Shown: positions 9,325-20,229 of the stretch, in pieces
How the letters are laid out: each line of letters begins with the position of its first letter
Position numbering within the stretch: position 1 is the stretch's first letter
Source of the DNA: an uncultured Lachnospiraceae bacterium
GTDB taxonomy: Bacteria; Bacillota; Clostridia; Lachnospirales; Lachnospiraceae
Direction: 5' to 3'
DNA length: 64,000 nt
NCBI GenBank assembly: GCA_947629525.1
Contig: CANREB010000001.1
Location: forward strand, 207,734 to 271,733
Position numbers and translations under genes: made by a program
The notes under the pieces: model-generated
What the model was told of the DNA's origin: nothing
The model's database searches: none
What the model saw: the letters and a program-made list of their open reading frames with translations, nothing else

Positions 9325-9693
9325 TTAAACTTTCCTGCCTTCGTTCTGTCTCTTCATCTGCTCATACAAGGTCTTTGCCAATCCTATGCTGCCGCTGTCA
9401 GCTACCTGACTGCTGAGCTGCTGCAGTGCCGTATCTTTAAACACATCAACCATCTTGTTTCCGTATGAGCTTTCATCCTTATCATCAGAAAACATCTTGG
9501 TAGTTTCAAGCATCGAATCGAATATCTTCTCAACAAAATATGCTTCAAACTCTTTACATGCTTCGTAGAGTTCCTCATCCGTCGCATTTTCATATCCGTT
9601 TTCAAGCTTACTCTGCAATGCCGATGACTTGTTCTGTGTTGCCTGATTGACCAGATAATCAGAATATACCGAACCTATTCCTCCAACGTCCAT
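9325..9693 (-). CDS. FlgJ-like rod-binding protein, short form
   Basis: The 122-residue protein matches the N-terminal rod-binding part of FlgJ. The conserved ELYEACKEFEAYFVEKIFDSML helix is followed by YGNKMVDVFKDTALQQLSSQ and a final GLAKTLYEQM. It has no muramidase domain, as is usual in Firmicutes. The start at 9693 (MDVGG) has the ribosome site GGAGGT 7 bases upstream (9701-9706); a GTG six codons earlier overlaps that site and is less likely. It closes the mbl-flgF-flgG run and likely helps rod assembly through the cell wall. Confidence 0.85.
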   Translation of the reverse strand: MDVGGIGSVYSDYLVNQATQNKSSALQSKLENGYENATDEELYEACKEFEAYFVEKIFDSMLETTKMFSDDKDESSYGNKMVDVFKDTALQQLSSQVADSGSIGLAKTLYEQMKRQNEGRKV

Positions 9694-9716
9694 ATTAAAC
9701 ACCTCCGTCACCTATA

Positions 9717-10532
9717 TTATCGTTTTAACTGATTAGCCTGCTGAAGCATCTCATCGGAAGTCGTTATAACTTTTGAGTTCATCTCATACGCTCTCTGTGC
9801 TATGATCATATTGACCATCTCATCAGCGACCTGCACGTTAGATCCCTCCAAATATCCCTGTATAAGCTTGCTTGGCTTCAAATCATCGTTATCAGCTTCG
9901 TTCATCGCGGCTCCGCTCGCGTCCGATTCCATAAAGAGGCTCGTTCCTGCTTTGCTGAGTCCCGCGGGATTATTAAACTGCCACAAACCTATCGCTACAT
10001 CAAGACTTTGAGGCATTCCGTCTTCATCAGGATAATACAAAACTCCGCCGTCGCCTACAGTTATCTTACTCACTACCGTATCGCCATCCAATATTATAGG
10101 TTCGCCCTCTGTACTGTAAACGGGAAGACCGTCCGTAGTTGTAAGCATTATATCATCGCCGTAAATAGCAAACACAAGATTACCGTTTCTTGTATAATAT
10201 GTATTACCGTCAGTTCCGCCTACCGCAAAAAATCCTTCTCCGTCGATTGCAAAGTTGGAAGGTCCGGGTGTTTCCAAAGGGCTTCCCTGTGTAAATATCG
10301 ACGTGATTGCCGAATTTCTCACACCAAGTCCTACTTCTGCGCCTATAGGCTTATTCGCCATATTTGCGGTAGTGGACTTTGTCTGCAGAGTCTGATACAA
10401 AAGGGATTTAAACTCCATGACCTCAGCCTTATAACCTGTAGTATTTACATTTGAAAGGTTATTAGCCACATTATCCAGATTTATCTGCTGTGCGATCATT
10501 CCTGTCGCACCAGTCCATAATGACCTTACCAT
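9717..10532 (-). CDS. flhP: Flagellar basal-body rod protein FlgG type (FlhP)
   Basis: The 271-residue protein has the distal-rod/hook-basal-body family signature. The N-terminal heptad helix LWTGATGMIAQQINLDNVANN is followed by LSNVNTTGYKAEVMEF. The C-terminal VQVADEMVNMIIAQRAYEMNSKVI matches the C-terminal helix that packs in the rod. FlgG forms the distal rod; in Bacillus the mbl-linked paralogue is called FlhP. It is 21 bp from the flgF-type gene and 24 bp from the rod-binding gene. Exact FlgG versus FlhP naming rests on gene order. Confidence 0.9.
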   Translation of the reverse strand: MVRSLWTGATGMIAQQINLDNVANNLSNVNTTGYKAEVMEFKSLLYQTLQTKSTTANMANKPIGAEVGLGVRNSAITSIFTQGSPLETPGPSNFAIDGEGFFAVGGTDGNTYYTRNGNLVFAIYGDDIMLTTTDGLPVYSTEGEPIILDGDTVVSKITVGDGGVLYYPDEDGMPQSLDVAIGLWQFNNPAGLSKAGTSLFMESDASGAAMNEADNDDLKPSKLIQGYLEGSNVQVADEMVNMIIAQRAYEMNSKVITTSDEMLQQANQLKR

Positions 10533-10552
10533 AATATTTTACCTCACTTTAT

Positions 10553-11332
10553 TTATATTCTGCCAAGTTCCATCGACTTATCCAAAGTCTCGTCAAATGT
10601 TGTTATCATTTTCTGATTTGACTCATACTGCCTTGAAATAGTTATCATATTTACCATTTCCTTGACCACGGATACATTTGACATTTCAAGCCATCCCTGA
10701 TATATCTTGGGATACTCAACATCAACTTCCTCAGCGCCTTCCTTGACATCCCACATCGTCTCTCCGTAATGGGTAAGGTAATTGGTGTCCTCAAAATCCG
10801 TAACTTTAATGCTTGCAACCAAAGCATCATCCTGATATATGTCGCCGAATTCATCAATGACAGTGTTACCTGCCGTTGTAGATATCTGTATCCTGTTATC
10901 GTCAGTGCCGAGGACATAATCGCCGTCCTTAGTCACAAGATATCCGTCCTTTGTAAGGGTAAACTCGCCGTTTCTTGTATACTTTGTTGATACATTGCCT
11001 GATTTGTCGGTAAATTCTATATTAAAGAATCCGTTCCCGCCAAGTGCAAGATCATAAGTATTCTCCGTATTTCTCAAAGAGCCCTGTGAAAAATCCGTGT
11101 ATGTCTCTCCTATCTTAACGCCGAGACTCATTTTGCCAAGACGCTTCGGAACATTCGGATTTTCGGTAACATCTTTGATCTTAACTGCCATGACCTCGTC
11201 ATACGCCTGACTTGTAGAGCCTTCTTTTTTAAACCCTGTAGTGTCTGCGTTGGCAAGATTGTTGGACATAATGTCCATTCTATACTGCTCATTTAACATT
11301 CCCGTATAAGCCGTATATAACCCTCTGAGCAT
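10553..11332 (-). CDS. flhO: Flagellar basal-body rod protein FlgF type (FlhO)
   Basis: The 259-residue protein belongs to the same family as the next gene. It begins MLRGLYTAYTGMLNEQ, has NNLANADTTGFKKEG, and ends with EMSNVSVVKEMVNMITISRQYESNQKMI. FlgF is the proximal-to-distal rod connector. The gene lies between mbl and the flgG-like gene, the same order as mbl-flhO-flhP in Bacillus subtilis, hence the symbol. The two rod proteins are only about a third alike by eye, consistent with distinct rod positions. Confidence 0.9.
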   Translation of the reverse strand: MLRGLYTAYTGMLNEQYRMDIMSNNLANADTTGFKKEGSTSQAYDEVMAVKIKDVTENPNVPKRLGKMSLGVKIGETYTDFSQGSLRNTENTYDLALGGNGFFNIEFTDKSGNVSTKYTRNGEFTLTKDGYLVTKDGDYVLGTDDNRIQISTTAGNTVIDEFGDIYQDDALVASIKVTDFEDTNYLTHYGETMWDVKEGAEEVDVEYPKIYQGWLEMSNVSVVKEMVNMITISRQYESNQKMITTFDETLDKSMELGRI

Positions 11333-11374
11333 ATGATACCTCCTTTTCGTCTGTGCCCTGTCTGTATGATTTCT

Positions 11375-12370
11375 TTAAGCATCATCCCTGTAACCTGCAA
11401 GGAATTCAACATACTTGCCTGTTCCTATGGCAACTGCCGTCATCGGATCCTCTGCCGTCATCGTATTGATGCCTGTCCTTGACTCTACCAAATCTTCCAG
11501 TCCCCGCAAAAGACTGCCGCCTCCGGTGAGGACTATGCCTCTGTCTGCTATATCCGCCGCAAGCTCAGGCGGTGTCTTCTCAAGGACACTGTGTATAGTA
11601 TCTATTATCTGTGAGGTCGTCTCCCTCAGCGCCTCTTCCGTCTCCTCCGACGAAACACGTATCGTCTTCGGAAGTCCCGTCACGAGATTACGCCCTCTGA
11701 CATCCATATAGTCAACTTCGGCACGTTTGAACGCAGAACCTATCTTTATCTTAATATCCTCGGCAGTTCTCTCTCCGATAAGCAGATTGTGTTTCTTCCT
11801 CATATACCGCACGATCGCTTCGTCAAAGTCGTCACCTGCTATTTTAATCGATGCGCTGACAACCGTACCGCCCAACGATATGACAGCTATATCGGAAGTG
11901 CCTCCTCCTATATCCACTATCATATTGCCGCAAGGTTTTGATATGTCTATTCCCGCGCCTATTGCCGCCGCTATAGGCTCCTCTATGATATTGACGCTTC
12001 TCGCGCCTGCCTGATAAGTAGCATCTTCAACTGCTTTTTTTTCAACTTCGGTAACACCGCTCGGAACGCATACAGCTATACGCGGTTTCCTGAAAGTCTT
12101 TCTCCCAAGTGCCTTCTGTATAAAATGCTGCATCATCTGCTCAGTTACCTTATAATCGGAAATGACACCCTGCCGCAAAGGTCTGATCGCCACGATATTG
12201 CCCGGAGTCCTTCCAAGCATAAGCCTTGCATCCTCTCCTATAGCTTTTATTGTGTCTGAATCCCTGTCAAACGCCACTACTGACGGTTCTTTCAGCACAA
12301 CTCCCTTTCCTCTGATGTAAACCAGTATACTTGCAGTTCCAAGGTCAATTCCGATATCCGTATATTGCAT
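11375..12370 (-). CDS. mbl: MreB-family actin-like protein (Mbl)
   Basis: MreB/Mbl forms membrane-bound filaments that guide lateral wall synthesis in rods. The 331-residue protein has the actin-fold phosphate loops: IGIDLGTASILVYI at the N-terminus, VDIGGGTSDIAVISLGG in the middle and LTGGGSLLRGLEDLV near the end. A start at 12370 has AAAGGGG about 10 bases upstream. It heads the operon with two rod proteins and a rod-binding protein. Assignment to Mbl rather than MreB rests on the flagellar neighbours and on the absence of mreC and mreD. Confidence 0.9.
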   Translation of the reverse strand: MQYTDIGIDLGTASILVYIRGKGVVLKEPSVVAFDRDSDTIKAIGEDARLMLGRTPGNIVAIRPLRQGVISDYKVTEQMMQHFIQKALGRKTFRKPRIAVCVPSGVTEVEKKAVEDATYQAGARSVNIIEEPIAAAIGAGIDISKPCGNMIVDIGGGTSDIAVISLGGTVVSASIKIAGDDFDEAIVRYMRKKHNLLIGERTAEDIKIKIGSAFKRAEVDYMDVRGRNLVTGLPKTIRVSSEETEEALRETTSQIIDTIHSVLEKTPPELAADIADRGIVLTGGGSLLRGLEDLVESRTGINTMTAEDPMTAVAIGTGKYVEFLAGYRDDA

Positions 12371-12489
12371 GGCTCTTTGCCCCTTTCTATGAAATAAAAA
12401 TGGCGTCTTATATCAATAACTAAATCCTCAAAAATAGTTTACCCAATAAGAATATAACTATTAAATAAACAAATAAAGCATACTTAGTC

Positions 12490-12518
12490 ATTATAACCCA
12501 ATTCAACCATTTTTTAAA
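12490..12518 (-). promoter_or_regulatory. Candidate sigma-A promoter of the mbl operon
   Basis: On the minus strand TTTAAA (12513-12518) and a perfect TATAAT (12490-12495) are 17 bases apart, about 120 bases before mbl. The -35 box is weak. The remaining gap (12371-12640) is very AT-rich and holds no gene; an imperfect hairpin around 12553-12583 may end uvrA transcription. Confidence 0.5.
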
Positions 12519-12640
12519 GGGGGTTCACACTTTTTTTACAATAAAAACTATTAATACCCTGAAAAATGTTATTTTTTAGGTAATTTTCCATAAAATAAAC
12601 GCAATATACCCATTTCCAAATAATATATCGGTATTTTTCA

Positions 12641-15526
12641 TCAAATCTTTAGCTTTTTATTATTTTTCTTAGCCCTGTCAAGCATCTTTTTCACGTAAAT
12701 GCCTGTATATGATTTTTTATTTTTCGTTATCTCTTCGGGAGTTCCTTCAGCGATCACAGTGCCGCCGCCATCTCCCCCCTCGGGTCCCATGTCTATGATA
12801 TAATCCGCCGCTTTGATCACGTCAAGATTATGTTCGATAACTACAACCGTATTGCCGCCTTCCGTGAGACGCTGCAGTATCTCAACGAGTTTATGGACAT
12901 CGGCAAAATGCAGACCTGTGGTCGGCTCATCCAAAATATAAATAGTTTTGCCCGTACTCCGCCGGCTCAATTCCGAAGCAAGCTTTATACGCTGTGCCTC
13001 CCCCCCTGAAAGTGTTGTAGACGGCTGTCCGAGTTTTATATATGAGAGCCCTACATCATTAAGCGTTTCTATTTTCCGTTTTATCGACGGCACGGCGTCA
13101 AAAAACGGCATTGCTTCTTCCACAGTCATATCGAGTACATCAAATATGCTTTTTCCCTTATATTTAACTTCAAGTGTCTCACGATTATATCTTTTTCCCT
13201 GACAGACTTCACAAGGAACATATACATCCGGCAGAAAGTGCATCTCTATTTTGATAATGCCATCGCCCCCGCATGCTTCGCAGCGTCCGCCCTTGACGTT
13301 AAAACTGAACCGTCCTTTCGTATATCCCTTTGCCTTGGCATCGGGAGTCGCCGCAAACAGATCCCTTATCTGGTCAAATACCCCTGTATATGTGGCAGGA
13401 TTGGAACGCGGAGTCCTTCCTATGGGAGACTGATCTATATTGATGACCTTGTCAAGCTGTTCCACTCCTTCGATGCTCTTGTGCGCGCCCGCTATGGTGC
13501 GTGCCCTGTTGAGTTTTTTTGCAAGATGTTTGTACAGGATCTCATTTACAAGCGATGATTTACCCGAACCCGAAACACCCGTAACACATGTAAATACTCC
13601 CAAGGGAAACCTGACATTTATATTTTTAAGATTATTCTCCGCTGCCCCTTTGACGGTAATCCATCCCATTGGTTTTCTGCGCTCAGAGGGCACCGGAATA
13701 AAAAGCCTGCCGCTCAGATACTGCCCCGTGACAGATTCCGGCACCTGCATTATTTCCTCCGCTGTCCCCTGCGCTATGACTTCGCCGCCATGATCGCCTG
13801 CTCCGGGACCTATATCGATAATGTGGTCAGCCGCAAACATTGTATCTTCATCATGTTCCACTACAAGCAATGTATTGCCAAGATCCTTCAATTCCTTAAG
13901 CGCATTCAGGAGTTTGTCATTATCCCTTTGATGAAGTCCTATGCTTGGCTCATCAAGAATATAACACACGCCTACAAGTCCGGAACCTATCTGTGTCGCA
14001 AGCCTGATACGCTGTGCCTCTCCGCCCGAAAGAGATGCCGTTCCCCTCGCAAGGCTCAAATAACCAAGACCCACGCTTTCGAGAAATCCGACGCGCGCTT
14101 TTATCTCTTTCAAAATACGCTTTCCGATAAGCTGCTGCTGTTTTGTAAGCTCCAAGGTATCAAGGAACAGATAAAGTTTGTCTATCGACATCGATGTTAT
14201 CTCATATATATTTTTATCACATACTGTAACTGCCAGTGAACTTTTTTTAAGGCGCCTGCCACCGCATTCCGTGCAGGGTGTAATGCGCATAAACGTCTCA
14301 TACTCCTGCTTCATTATCTCTGACGCCGTTTCCTTGTAGCGGCGCTCAACATTCTTTATCAGCCCCTCAAATGCCACAGGGTATCTTCCCTCTCCGCGCT
14401 GCCCCTTATAGTATACAATGACTTCCTTACCGCCCGTACCATATATAAGCATATCTTTAATATCTGTCGGAAGTTCGTCAAAAGGTGTGTCAAGCGAAAA
14501 TCCGTATTCTTTGCTCAATGCCTGCAAAATAGCGTTGGTAAAGCTGGAAGGGTCAGTGCATGACTGCCATCCCATAACAGTTATCGCTCCGTCATTGATG
14601 CTCAGGCTCTTGTCCGGTATCATAAGATCAACATCAAACTCCATCTTATATCCAAGTCCCAGACATACAGGACATGCACCAAAAGGATTATTAAACGAAA
14701 AACTTCTCGGTTCGACCTCTTCTATGCTGATGTTGCAGTCAGGGCAGGCAAAACTCTGCGAAAAGTTCACCGGTTCACCGCCTATAACATCTACGACCAA
14801 AAGCCCGTCCGAAAGCGCCATAACATTCTCGATAGAATCAGTCAGCCGCCTTTCGATGCCGCCCTTAACAACAATACGGTCAACTATTATCTCGATATTA
14901 TGTTTTATATTCTTGTCAAGCTTTATCTCTTCCGAAAGTTCATAAATACTGCCGTCGATGCGCACACGGACATAGCCCGCCCGTTTTGCGCGGTCAAGCA
15001 CTTTTACGTGTTCTCCTTTGCGTCCTCTTACGATTGGGGCAAGAAGCTGTATCTTTGTCCCCTCGGGCATAGTCATTATCTGGTCTACCATCTGATCGAT
15101 CGTCTGCCTTTTAATCTCGCGCCCGCACTTAGGGCAGTGCGGCACTCCGATACGTGCATACAAAAGTCTGAAGTAATCATATATCTCGGTGACAGTTCCG
15201 ACAGTGGAACGCGGATTTCTGTTAGTTGATTTCTGGTCTATCGAAATAGCGGGGGAAAGTCCCTCTATACTATCCACATTAGGCTTCTCCATCTGCCCCA
15301 GAAACATCCGCGCATATGACGAAAGCGACTCCATATATCTGCGCTGCCCCTCCGCGTATATCGTGTCAAAAGCAAGCGATGATTTGCCCGAACCTGACAA
15401 TCCTGTCAGAACGACGAATTTATTTCTCGGTATGTCAAGACTTATATTTTTCAGATTGTGCTCATTTGCCCCTCTTATTTTAATAACCTCGCCCTTAGGC
15501 AGCATTTTTAATTGTTTCTCGTCCAT
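12641..15526 (-). CDS. uvrA: Excinuclease ABC subunit A
   Basis: UvrA is the damage-recognition ATPase of nucleotide excision repair. About 961 residues carry two ABC ATPase halves, each with Walker A (GLSGSGKSS early, GVSGSGKSS late), an LSGGEAQRI signature and [18 protein letters not shown] motifs. Zinc-finger Cys pairs are visible ([12 protein letters not shown]...CPVC, CTECGG, CEACGG...CEVCQG). I choose ATG at 15526 (MDEKQLK), preceded closely by GAGGAG; an in-frame start 33 bases further up has no obvious ribosome site. It lies 37 bp after uvrB, so both are probably cotranscribed. Confidence 0.96.
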   Translation of the reverse strand: MDEKQLKMLPKGEVIKIRGANEHNLKNISLDIPRNKFVVLTGLSGSGKSSLAFDTIYAEGQRRYMESLSSYARMFLGQMEKPNVDSIEGLSPAISIDQKSTNRNPRSTVGTVTEIYDYFRLLYARIGVPHCPKCGREIKRQTIDQMVDQIMTMPEGTKIQLLAPIVRGRKGEHVKVLDRAKRAGYVRVRIDGSIYELSEEIKLDKNIKHNIEIIVDRIVVKGGIERRLTDSIENVMALSDGLLVVDVIGGEPVNFSQSFACPDCNISIEEVEPRSFSFNNPFGACPVCLGLGYKMEFDVDLMIPDKSLSINDGAITVMGWQSCTDPSSFTNAILQALSKEYGFSLDTPFDELPTDIKDMLIYGTGGKEVIVYYKGQRGEGRYPVAFEGLIKNVERRYKETASEIMKQEYETFMRITPCTECGGRRLKKSSLAVTVCDKNIYEITSMSIDKLYLFLDTLELTKQQQLIGKRILKEIKARVGFLESVGLGYLSLARGTASLSGGEAQRIRLATQIGSGLVGVCYILDEPSIGLHQRDNDKLLNALKELKDLGNTLLVVEHDEDTMFAADHIIDIGPGAGDHGGEVIAQGTAEEIMQVPESVTGQYLSGRLFIPVPSERRKPMGWITVKGAAENNLKNINVRFPLGVFTCVTGVSGSGKSSLVNEILYKHLAKKLNRARTIAGAHKSIEGVEQLDKVINIDQSPIGRTPRSNPATYTGVFDQIRDLFAATPDAKAKGYTKGRFSFNVKGGRCEACGGDGIIKIEMHFLPDVYVPCEVCQGKRYNRETLEVKYKGKSIFDVLDMTVEEAMPFFDAVPSIKRKIETLNDVGLSYIKLGQPSTTLSGGEAQRIKLASELSRRSTGKTIYILDEPTTGLHFADVHKLVEILQRLTEGGNTVVVIEHNLDVIKAADYIIDMGPEGGDGGGTVIAEGTPEEITKNKKSYTGIYVKKMLDRAKKNNKKLKI

Positions 15527-15563
15527 AATCTCCTCATTTCCGCGCTTCTTCCCGCGCAAAACC

Positions 15564-17558
15564 TTATATACCGCTGTTCATTTCATTTAATATTTTCTTT
15601 AATTCCGTCATCTTGTCACGCAGCTCCATAGCCGCCTCAAAATTGAGGTCCGCAGCGGCTTTCCGCATATTTTTCTCAACAGAAGCGATAAGCTTTTTAA
15701 GTTCTTTTTCATCCATTGATTCAGGGTCCTTGGCAAATTCCTGCTCTTCTTTTGCGACTGCCTTGGATATGCTTATAAGATCGCGTACGGCTTTTTTTAT
15801 CGTCTGCGGGGTGATACCGTTTTCCTCGTTATATTTCTGCTGTATCGCCCGTCTGCGCGCCGTCTCGTCAAGTGTCATCCGTATCGACTCGGTAACAGTA
15901 TCCGCATACATAACGACATGCCCTTCAGCATTTCTCGCTGCCCGCCCTACCGTCTGTATAAGGGATGTGGTTGACCGCAAAAAGCCTTCTTTGTCGGCAT
16001 CTATGATGGCGACAAGAGAAATCTCGGGAATATCAAGTCCCTCCCTTAGCAGATTGATGCCGACAAGTACGTCAAACACATCAAGCCTCATATCGCGTAT
16101 GATCTCTGCCCGTTCCAGTGTATCTATGTCCGAATGCAGATATCTGACGCGTATTCCCGCTTCATTCATATATTTTGTCAAATCCTCCGCCATACGTTTG
16201 GTAAGCGTTGTGACAAGCACTTTATTATGTTTCCGTGTTTCTTCGTTTATTTTTGATATAAGGTCGTCGATCTGTCCTTCTACAGGATGTACTTCTATCT
16301 CGGGATCAAGAAGTCCCGTAGGTCTTATTATCTGCTCGACGCGCAGAAGTTCATGTTCCTCTTCATATACGCCGGGTGTCGCAGACACAAACAGCATTTG
16401 GTCTATCTTCTGTTCAAATTCTTCAAATTTCAGCGGACGGTTGTCAAGTGCCGACGGCAGCCTGAAGCCGTACTCAACGAGCGTAGTTTTCCTTGAACGG
16501 TCGCCCGCATACATACCGCGTATCTGCGGTATTGTCATGTGGGACTCGTCTATTATGATAAGAAAATCTTCATTAAAAAAGTCAAGCAGGCAATATGGCG
16601 GCGCCCCCTGCACTGTTCCGTTCAAATGCCTTGAATAGTTCTCTATGCCTGAGCAAAATCCTGTCTCCCTCAGCATTTCCACGTCAAAATTAGTTCTCTC
16701 TGAAATCCGCTGGGCTTCAAGAAGCTTATCTTCACTTTTAAAATAATCTACCCGCTCTTTCATTTCAGATTCTATATTTTCACAGGCTACGGCTATCCTA
16801 TCAGGCGCGACAACATAATGCGATGCCGGAAATATCGTTATATGCTCCAAATACGCGTTTACCTTGTTCGTCACGGGATCTGTCTCCGCAATGCGGTCGA
16901 TCTCGTCTCCAAAAAACTCGATACGTATCAGAAATTCTCCTCCCTGAGCGGGGTTGATCTCCAACACATCACCATGAACCCTGAAATTTCCTCTGTTCAG
17001 ATCCATATCATTCCTGTCATACTGCATCTCGATAAGTGCGCGTATGACTTCATCTCTGTCCTTAGTCATACCGGGACGCAAAGAGAGCATCATCCCCTGA
17101 TACTCATCGGGACTTCCCAAACCATATATGCATGACACACTTGCCACAACAACTACATCTTTACGCTCTGTAAGCGACGCCGTAGCCGAAAGCCTGAGCT
17201 TGTCTATCTCCTCATTGACTGCTGAATCTTTAGCGATATAAGTATCGGAAGACGGAATATATGCCTCTGGCTGATAATAATCGTAGTAGGACACAAAATA
17301 CTCAACCGCGTTCTCAGGAAAAAACTCTTTAAACTCGCCGTATAATTGTCCCGCAAGCGTCTTATTATGAGCTATAACGAGCGTAGGTTTATTTAACGCC
17401 GCTATGATATTTGCCATCGTAAAAGTCTTGCCTGAACCTGTAACCCCAAGCAGCGTCTGAAACTGATTGCCGTCCCTAAAGCCTTTGACCAGTTTATCAA
17501 TAGCCTGAGGCTGATCGCCCATAGGCGCATATTCAGAATGAAGAATGAATTTGTCCAT
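15564..17558 (-). CDS. uvrB: Excinuclease ABC subunit B
   Basis: UvrB is the helicase-like scaffold that receives DNA from UvrA and recruits UvrC. The 664-residue protein shows Walker [11 protein letters not shown], the beta-hairpin region around [16 protein letters not shown], the DEXD-type IDESH, motif [14 protein letters not shown], and the C-terminal UVR helix pair ([21 protein letters not shown]). The start at 17558 ([10 protein letters not shown]) has GGAGG at 17564-17568, five bases upstream; four codons of upstream in-frame extension have no support. Confidence 0.97.
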   Translation of the reverse strand: MDKFILHSEYAPMGDQPQAIDKLVKGFRDGNQFQTLLGVTGSGKTFTMANIIAALNKPTLVIAHNKTLAGQLYGEFKEFFPENAVEYFVSYYDYYQPEAYIPSSDTYIAKDSAVNEEIDKLRLSATASLTERKDVVVVASVSCIYGLGSPDEYQGMMLSLRPGMTKDRDEVIRALIEMQYDRNDMDLNRGNFRVHGDVLEINPAQGGEFLIRIEFFGDEIDRIAETDPVTNKVNAYLEHITIFPASHYVVAPDRIAVACENIESEMKERVDYFKSEDKLLEAQRISERTNFDVEMLRETGFCSGIENYSRHLNGTVQGAPPYCLLDFFNEDFLIIIDESHMTIPQIRGMYAGDRSRKTTLVEYGFRLPSALDNRPLKFEEFEQKIDQMLFVSATPGVYEEEHELLRVEQIIRPTGLLDPEIEVHPVEGQIDDLISKINEETRKHNKVLVTTLTKRMAEDLTKYMNEAGIRVRYLHSDIDTLERAEIIRDMRLDVFDVLVGINLLREGLDIPEISLVAIIDADKEGFLRSTTSLIQTVGRAARNAEGHVVMYADTVTESIRMTLDETARRRAIQQKYNEENGITPQTIKKAVRDLISISKAVAKEEQEFAKDPESMDEKELKKLIASVEKNMRKAAADLNFEAAMELRDKMTELKKILNEMNSGI

Positions 17559-17606
17559 GTTATCCTCCAATTGCGAATATATGTTCTTTTTCAGTATACC
17601 GCAAAA

Positions 17607-17648
17607 TATAAAAAAAGTATAGAGGTATTTTTATACTTCCATACTTTT
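17607..17648 (-). terminator. Intrinsic terminator after ctp
   Basis: An interrupted stem (AAAAGTAT at 17613-17620 with ATACTTTT at 17641-17648, plus AGGTAT with ATACTT inside) lies ten bases after the protease stop codon. On the transcript it is followed by a run of seven U. It separates the cell-division group from uvrB. Confidence 0.72.
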
Positions 17649-17657
17649 TATTATTTT

Positions 17658-18944
17658 TTAATCCATCATATCGGCAAGCACTTCCTTAGCTTTTTCAAGC
17701 TGATTGTCAACTCCGTTTTGGTACTGCTGCGCATCAAACTGAACTTCAATATCAGGTTCTATCCCTATGCCATGGATATTGTTGCCTTTAGGCGTATAAT
17801 ATGTGCTGACCGTAAGCTTAAGTGCCGAACCGTCCGAAAGATTTATTACTTTCTGTACGATCCCCTTTCCGTAAGTAGTGGTTCCTACGATAGTGCCTAT
17901 CCCGTAATCCTTGACCGCGCCTGTCAGTATCTCTGAGGCGCTTGCACTGTATCCGTCCGCAAGCACCACAAGCGGTACTTCTATCTTGTTTTTCCCGTCG
18001 CATTTGTATTCGTCACGGCTGCCGTATTTATCTTCGGTATATACTATCAGACCTTCCGGCAGTATCATCCTTGCTATGTCACATACAGTTGAAAGATTTC
18101 CCCCGGGATTGCTCCTGAGATCTATAATAAGTCCTTTCATACCGTCTGCTTTCGCCTGAGCATATGCGGTTTCAAACTGTCCCGTTGTGACAAGGTCAAA
18201 TTCAGTTATCTGAATATATGCCATGCCGTCGTCATACATGGTGTACTCGACTGTCGGATTTTCTATTTTGCGTCTCTCAACATCTATGTCGATCGGCTCG
18301 GAAGCATCTTCACGTATTACAGTTACGGTTACATAAGTACCTTCCTCGCCTTTTATCCTGCTTACGACATATTCACTCTCTCTGCCCTGCATATTCTCGC
18401 CGTCTATCGCATAAATATAATCGCCCTGCCTCAGATCGCTCTCTTCAGCGGGTGTTCCTTTTATGATCTTGCTTATCCGTACATATCCTGTTTCCGTATC
18501 CTGTGCTATATAAGCGCCTATTCCATAATAAACGCCTTCTGTCTGCTGTTGAAGTTCAATGAGTTCTTCATTGGTATAGTAAACGCTGTACGGATCGTCG
18601 AGAGCCGCCAGCATTCCTTTATAAATGCCATCCTGAAGCGCCTTGTCTTCAACATCTTTCCAAAAGTATTTCTCTACAGTCTCCTCCAAAACTCCGAGCT
18701 TTTCAACTACCGAGTCATCCGTCACGCTTTCGGCTGTATCTGACACACCTCTGCCGCGAACCTGCTCTACGCTTTTATAAAACCTTACAACGCTGAAAGT
18801 CATAAGTGTGACTGTCAGTGATAACGCGATACCTGTCGCCAGCCCGAACAGGTAATACCTCGTCTTGTTTTCACTCCTGTCATTTTTTTGCGGATATTCA
18901 CCCGCATTATTATTAAAGCTGTTAAAATCGCCCTGATTTTGCAT
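17658..18944 (-). CDS. Membrane-anchored C-terminal processing protease (S41)
   Basis: The 428-residue protein has one N-terminal membrane helix (about residues 30-52) and a PDZ domain (about 125-210, TPAEESDLRQGDYIYAIDG). The S41 peptidase fold contains the Ser/Lys dyad: Ser335 in GYSASASE and Lys360 in TYGKGIVQ, 25 residues apart as usual. It acts outside the cell membrane. It is the last gene of ftsE-ftsX-M23 hydrolase-ctp, so I infer that it processes or controls wall hydrolases at division. CtpA and CtpB cannot be told apart from sequence alone. Confidence 0.92.
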   Translation of the reverse strand: MQNQGDFNSFNNNAGEYPQKNDRSENKTRYYLFGLATGIALSLTVTLMTFSVVRFYKSVEQVRGRGVSDTAESVTDDSVVEKLGVLEETVEKYFWKDVEDKALQDGIYKGMLAALDDPYSVYYTNEELIELQQQTEGVYYGIGAYIAQDTETGYVRISKIIKGTPAEESDLRQGDYIYAIDGENMQGRESEYVVSRIKGEEGTYVTVTVIREDASEPIDIDVERRKIENPTVEYTMYDDGMAYIQITEFDLVTTGQFETAYAQAKADGMKGLIIDLRSNPGGNLSTVCDIARMILPEGLIVYTEDKYGSRDEYKCDGKNKIEVPLVVLADGYSASASEILTGAVKDYGIGTIVGTTTYGKGIVQKVINLSDGSALKLTVSTYYTPKGNNIHGIGIEPDIEVQFDAQQYQNGVDNQLEKAKEVLADMMD

Positions 18945-18968
18945 TTATAAGCCATTTCCTTCCTGTTA

Positions 18969-20225
18969 CTACTTTAGATAATTCCAAGGGTTTACATATG
19001 TCCCGTTTAATCTTACGCCAAAGTGAAGATGATTGCCGGTCGAATTGCCCGTAGTACCTACAGCCGCGATCCTTTCGCCCTTTGACACGACCTGCCCGCT
19101 CGTTACATACAGTGCCGAAGCGTGCATATATATCGTGCACAGACCGCTGCCATGGTCTATCATAATATAATTACCCATGCTTGAGCTGTACGCCGCCGCT
19201 ATCACGGTGCCGTTATATGCCGCAAGTATCGGCGAACCGCCGGGCGCTGCCATATCAACGCCATTATGCATTTTCTGTGTCTTATATATCGGGTGAACCT
19301 CACGCATTCCGAAGTCATCCGAAATACGCGTGTATGACGGAGCCGGCCATGCAAATATTCCGCCGTCATATGTATTCTTTTTGCCGTTTGCCTGTTCAAG
19401 TGCTGCCTGCTGCACTTTCATGGCATTTTCAAGAGCCTGTATCTCGGCATCCCTCGCAGCCATTTCCTGTTCATATGCCCTTAAGTACTGCTCCTGATTA
19501 TTTATATCCGCCTGAAACGCCGCTATCTGCTGCTGTTTTTCGGCAATCAGGCGTTCTAATGACTGCTGTTCAGCCTCGGCATCACTCTTTGCTTCCTCCA
19601 AAAGCTCCTGCTCGGCTTCCAGCTGCTGCTTACACGTTTCCACGTATTCCCGAGTCGCCTTGAATTTATCGAGAAGCCGTTTGTCAGCCGAAGTAAGGCG
19701 TTCGACATAATCGGCACGGTTGAGCATATCCCCGAAAGATCTTGCCGAAAAGACAGTTTCAAAATAAAAGCTGTCGCCTCTTTCATACATGCTTTTTATT
19801 CTGACTTTCATTTCCGCATACTGCTTCTGCTCTGTAGCCATAGCCTCGTCAAGTTCGGCTTTCGTATTGGTTATCTCAATTTCCTTGTCGCTTATCAGCT
19901 CTGTAAGCTCTGTAATCTTGGTCTGCACGGAAGACAGAGTAACGTCAAGATCACTGACATATGCCGCCAGGTCGTTTTTACTCTTTTCCAAGTTTGCTAT
20001 AACACCCTTTATATCCGTAAGCCCTGACTGCAGCTGATTTTTCTGTCCTTGAACCGCTTCTATTTCCTTTTTCTTCTGCTCTATGCTTTCCTTAAGTTCG
20101 GAAATCTCATCTGCCCGGCTTATGAACGGGCGCATGACTGCGGCAGCCGTCATAGTCAGTATCGCGAACATCAAGGCAAGCGCAAGCCATTTCCTTGATC
20201 TCATCTTATGCCGCATAATAAACAC
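18969..20225 (-). CDS. Coiled-coil M23 peptidoglycan hydrolase, FtsEX partner
   Basis: The 418-residue protein has a signal/anchor helix (about 13-32). A long coiled coil rich in Glu, Lys and Gln (about 35-290) follows, and then an M23/LytM domain (about 315-418). The zinc ligands are all present: HNGVD at 320-324, and HLHFG with His399 and His401. Thus it can be catalytic, unlike degenerate EnvC types. This architecture with ftsE-ftsX directly upstream (4 bp gap) is that of the hydrolases that FtsEX activates during cytokinesis (EnvC in E. coli, CwlO in Bacillus, PcsB-like in streptococci). Confidence 0.93.
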   Translation of the reverse strand: MFIMRHKMRSRKWLALALMFAILTMTAAAVMRPFISRADEISELKESIEQKKKEIEAVQGQKNQLQSGLTDIKGVIANLEKSKNDLAAYVSDLDVTLSSVQTKITELTELISDKEIEITNTKAELDEAMATEQKQYAEMKVRIKSMYERGDSFYFETVFSARSFGDMLNRADYVERLTSADKRLLDKFKATREYVETCKQQLEAEQELLEEAKSDAEAEQQSLERLIAEKQQQIAAFQADINNQEQYLRAYEQEMAARDAEIQALENAMKVQQAALEQANGKKNTYDGGIFAWPAPSYTRISDDFGMREVHPIYKTQKMHNGVDMAAPGGSPILAAYNGTVIAAAYSSSMGNYIMIDHGSGLCTIYMHASALYVTSGQVVSKGERIAAVGTTGNSTGNHLHFGVRLNGTYVNPWNYLK

Positions 20226-20229
20226 CTTT

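Noticed and set aside
12641..15559. A longer uvrA start at 15559
   Set aside because: The extra eleven codons ([11 protein letters not shown]) have no ribosome site and are not typical of UvrA; the ATG at 15526 follows GAGGAG.
15613..16638. A 341-codon frame opposite uvrB
   Set aside because: It is antisense to a clear uvrB, rich in Ser and low-complexity residues, and has no family features; the frame arises from codon bias of uvrB.
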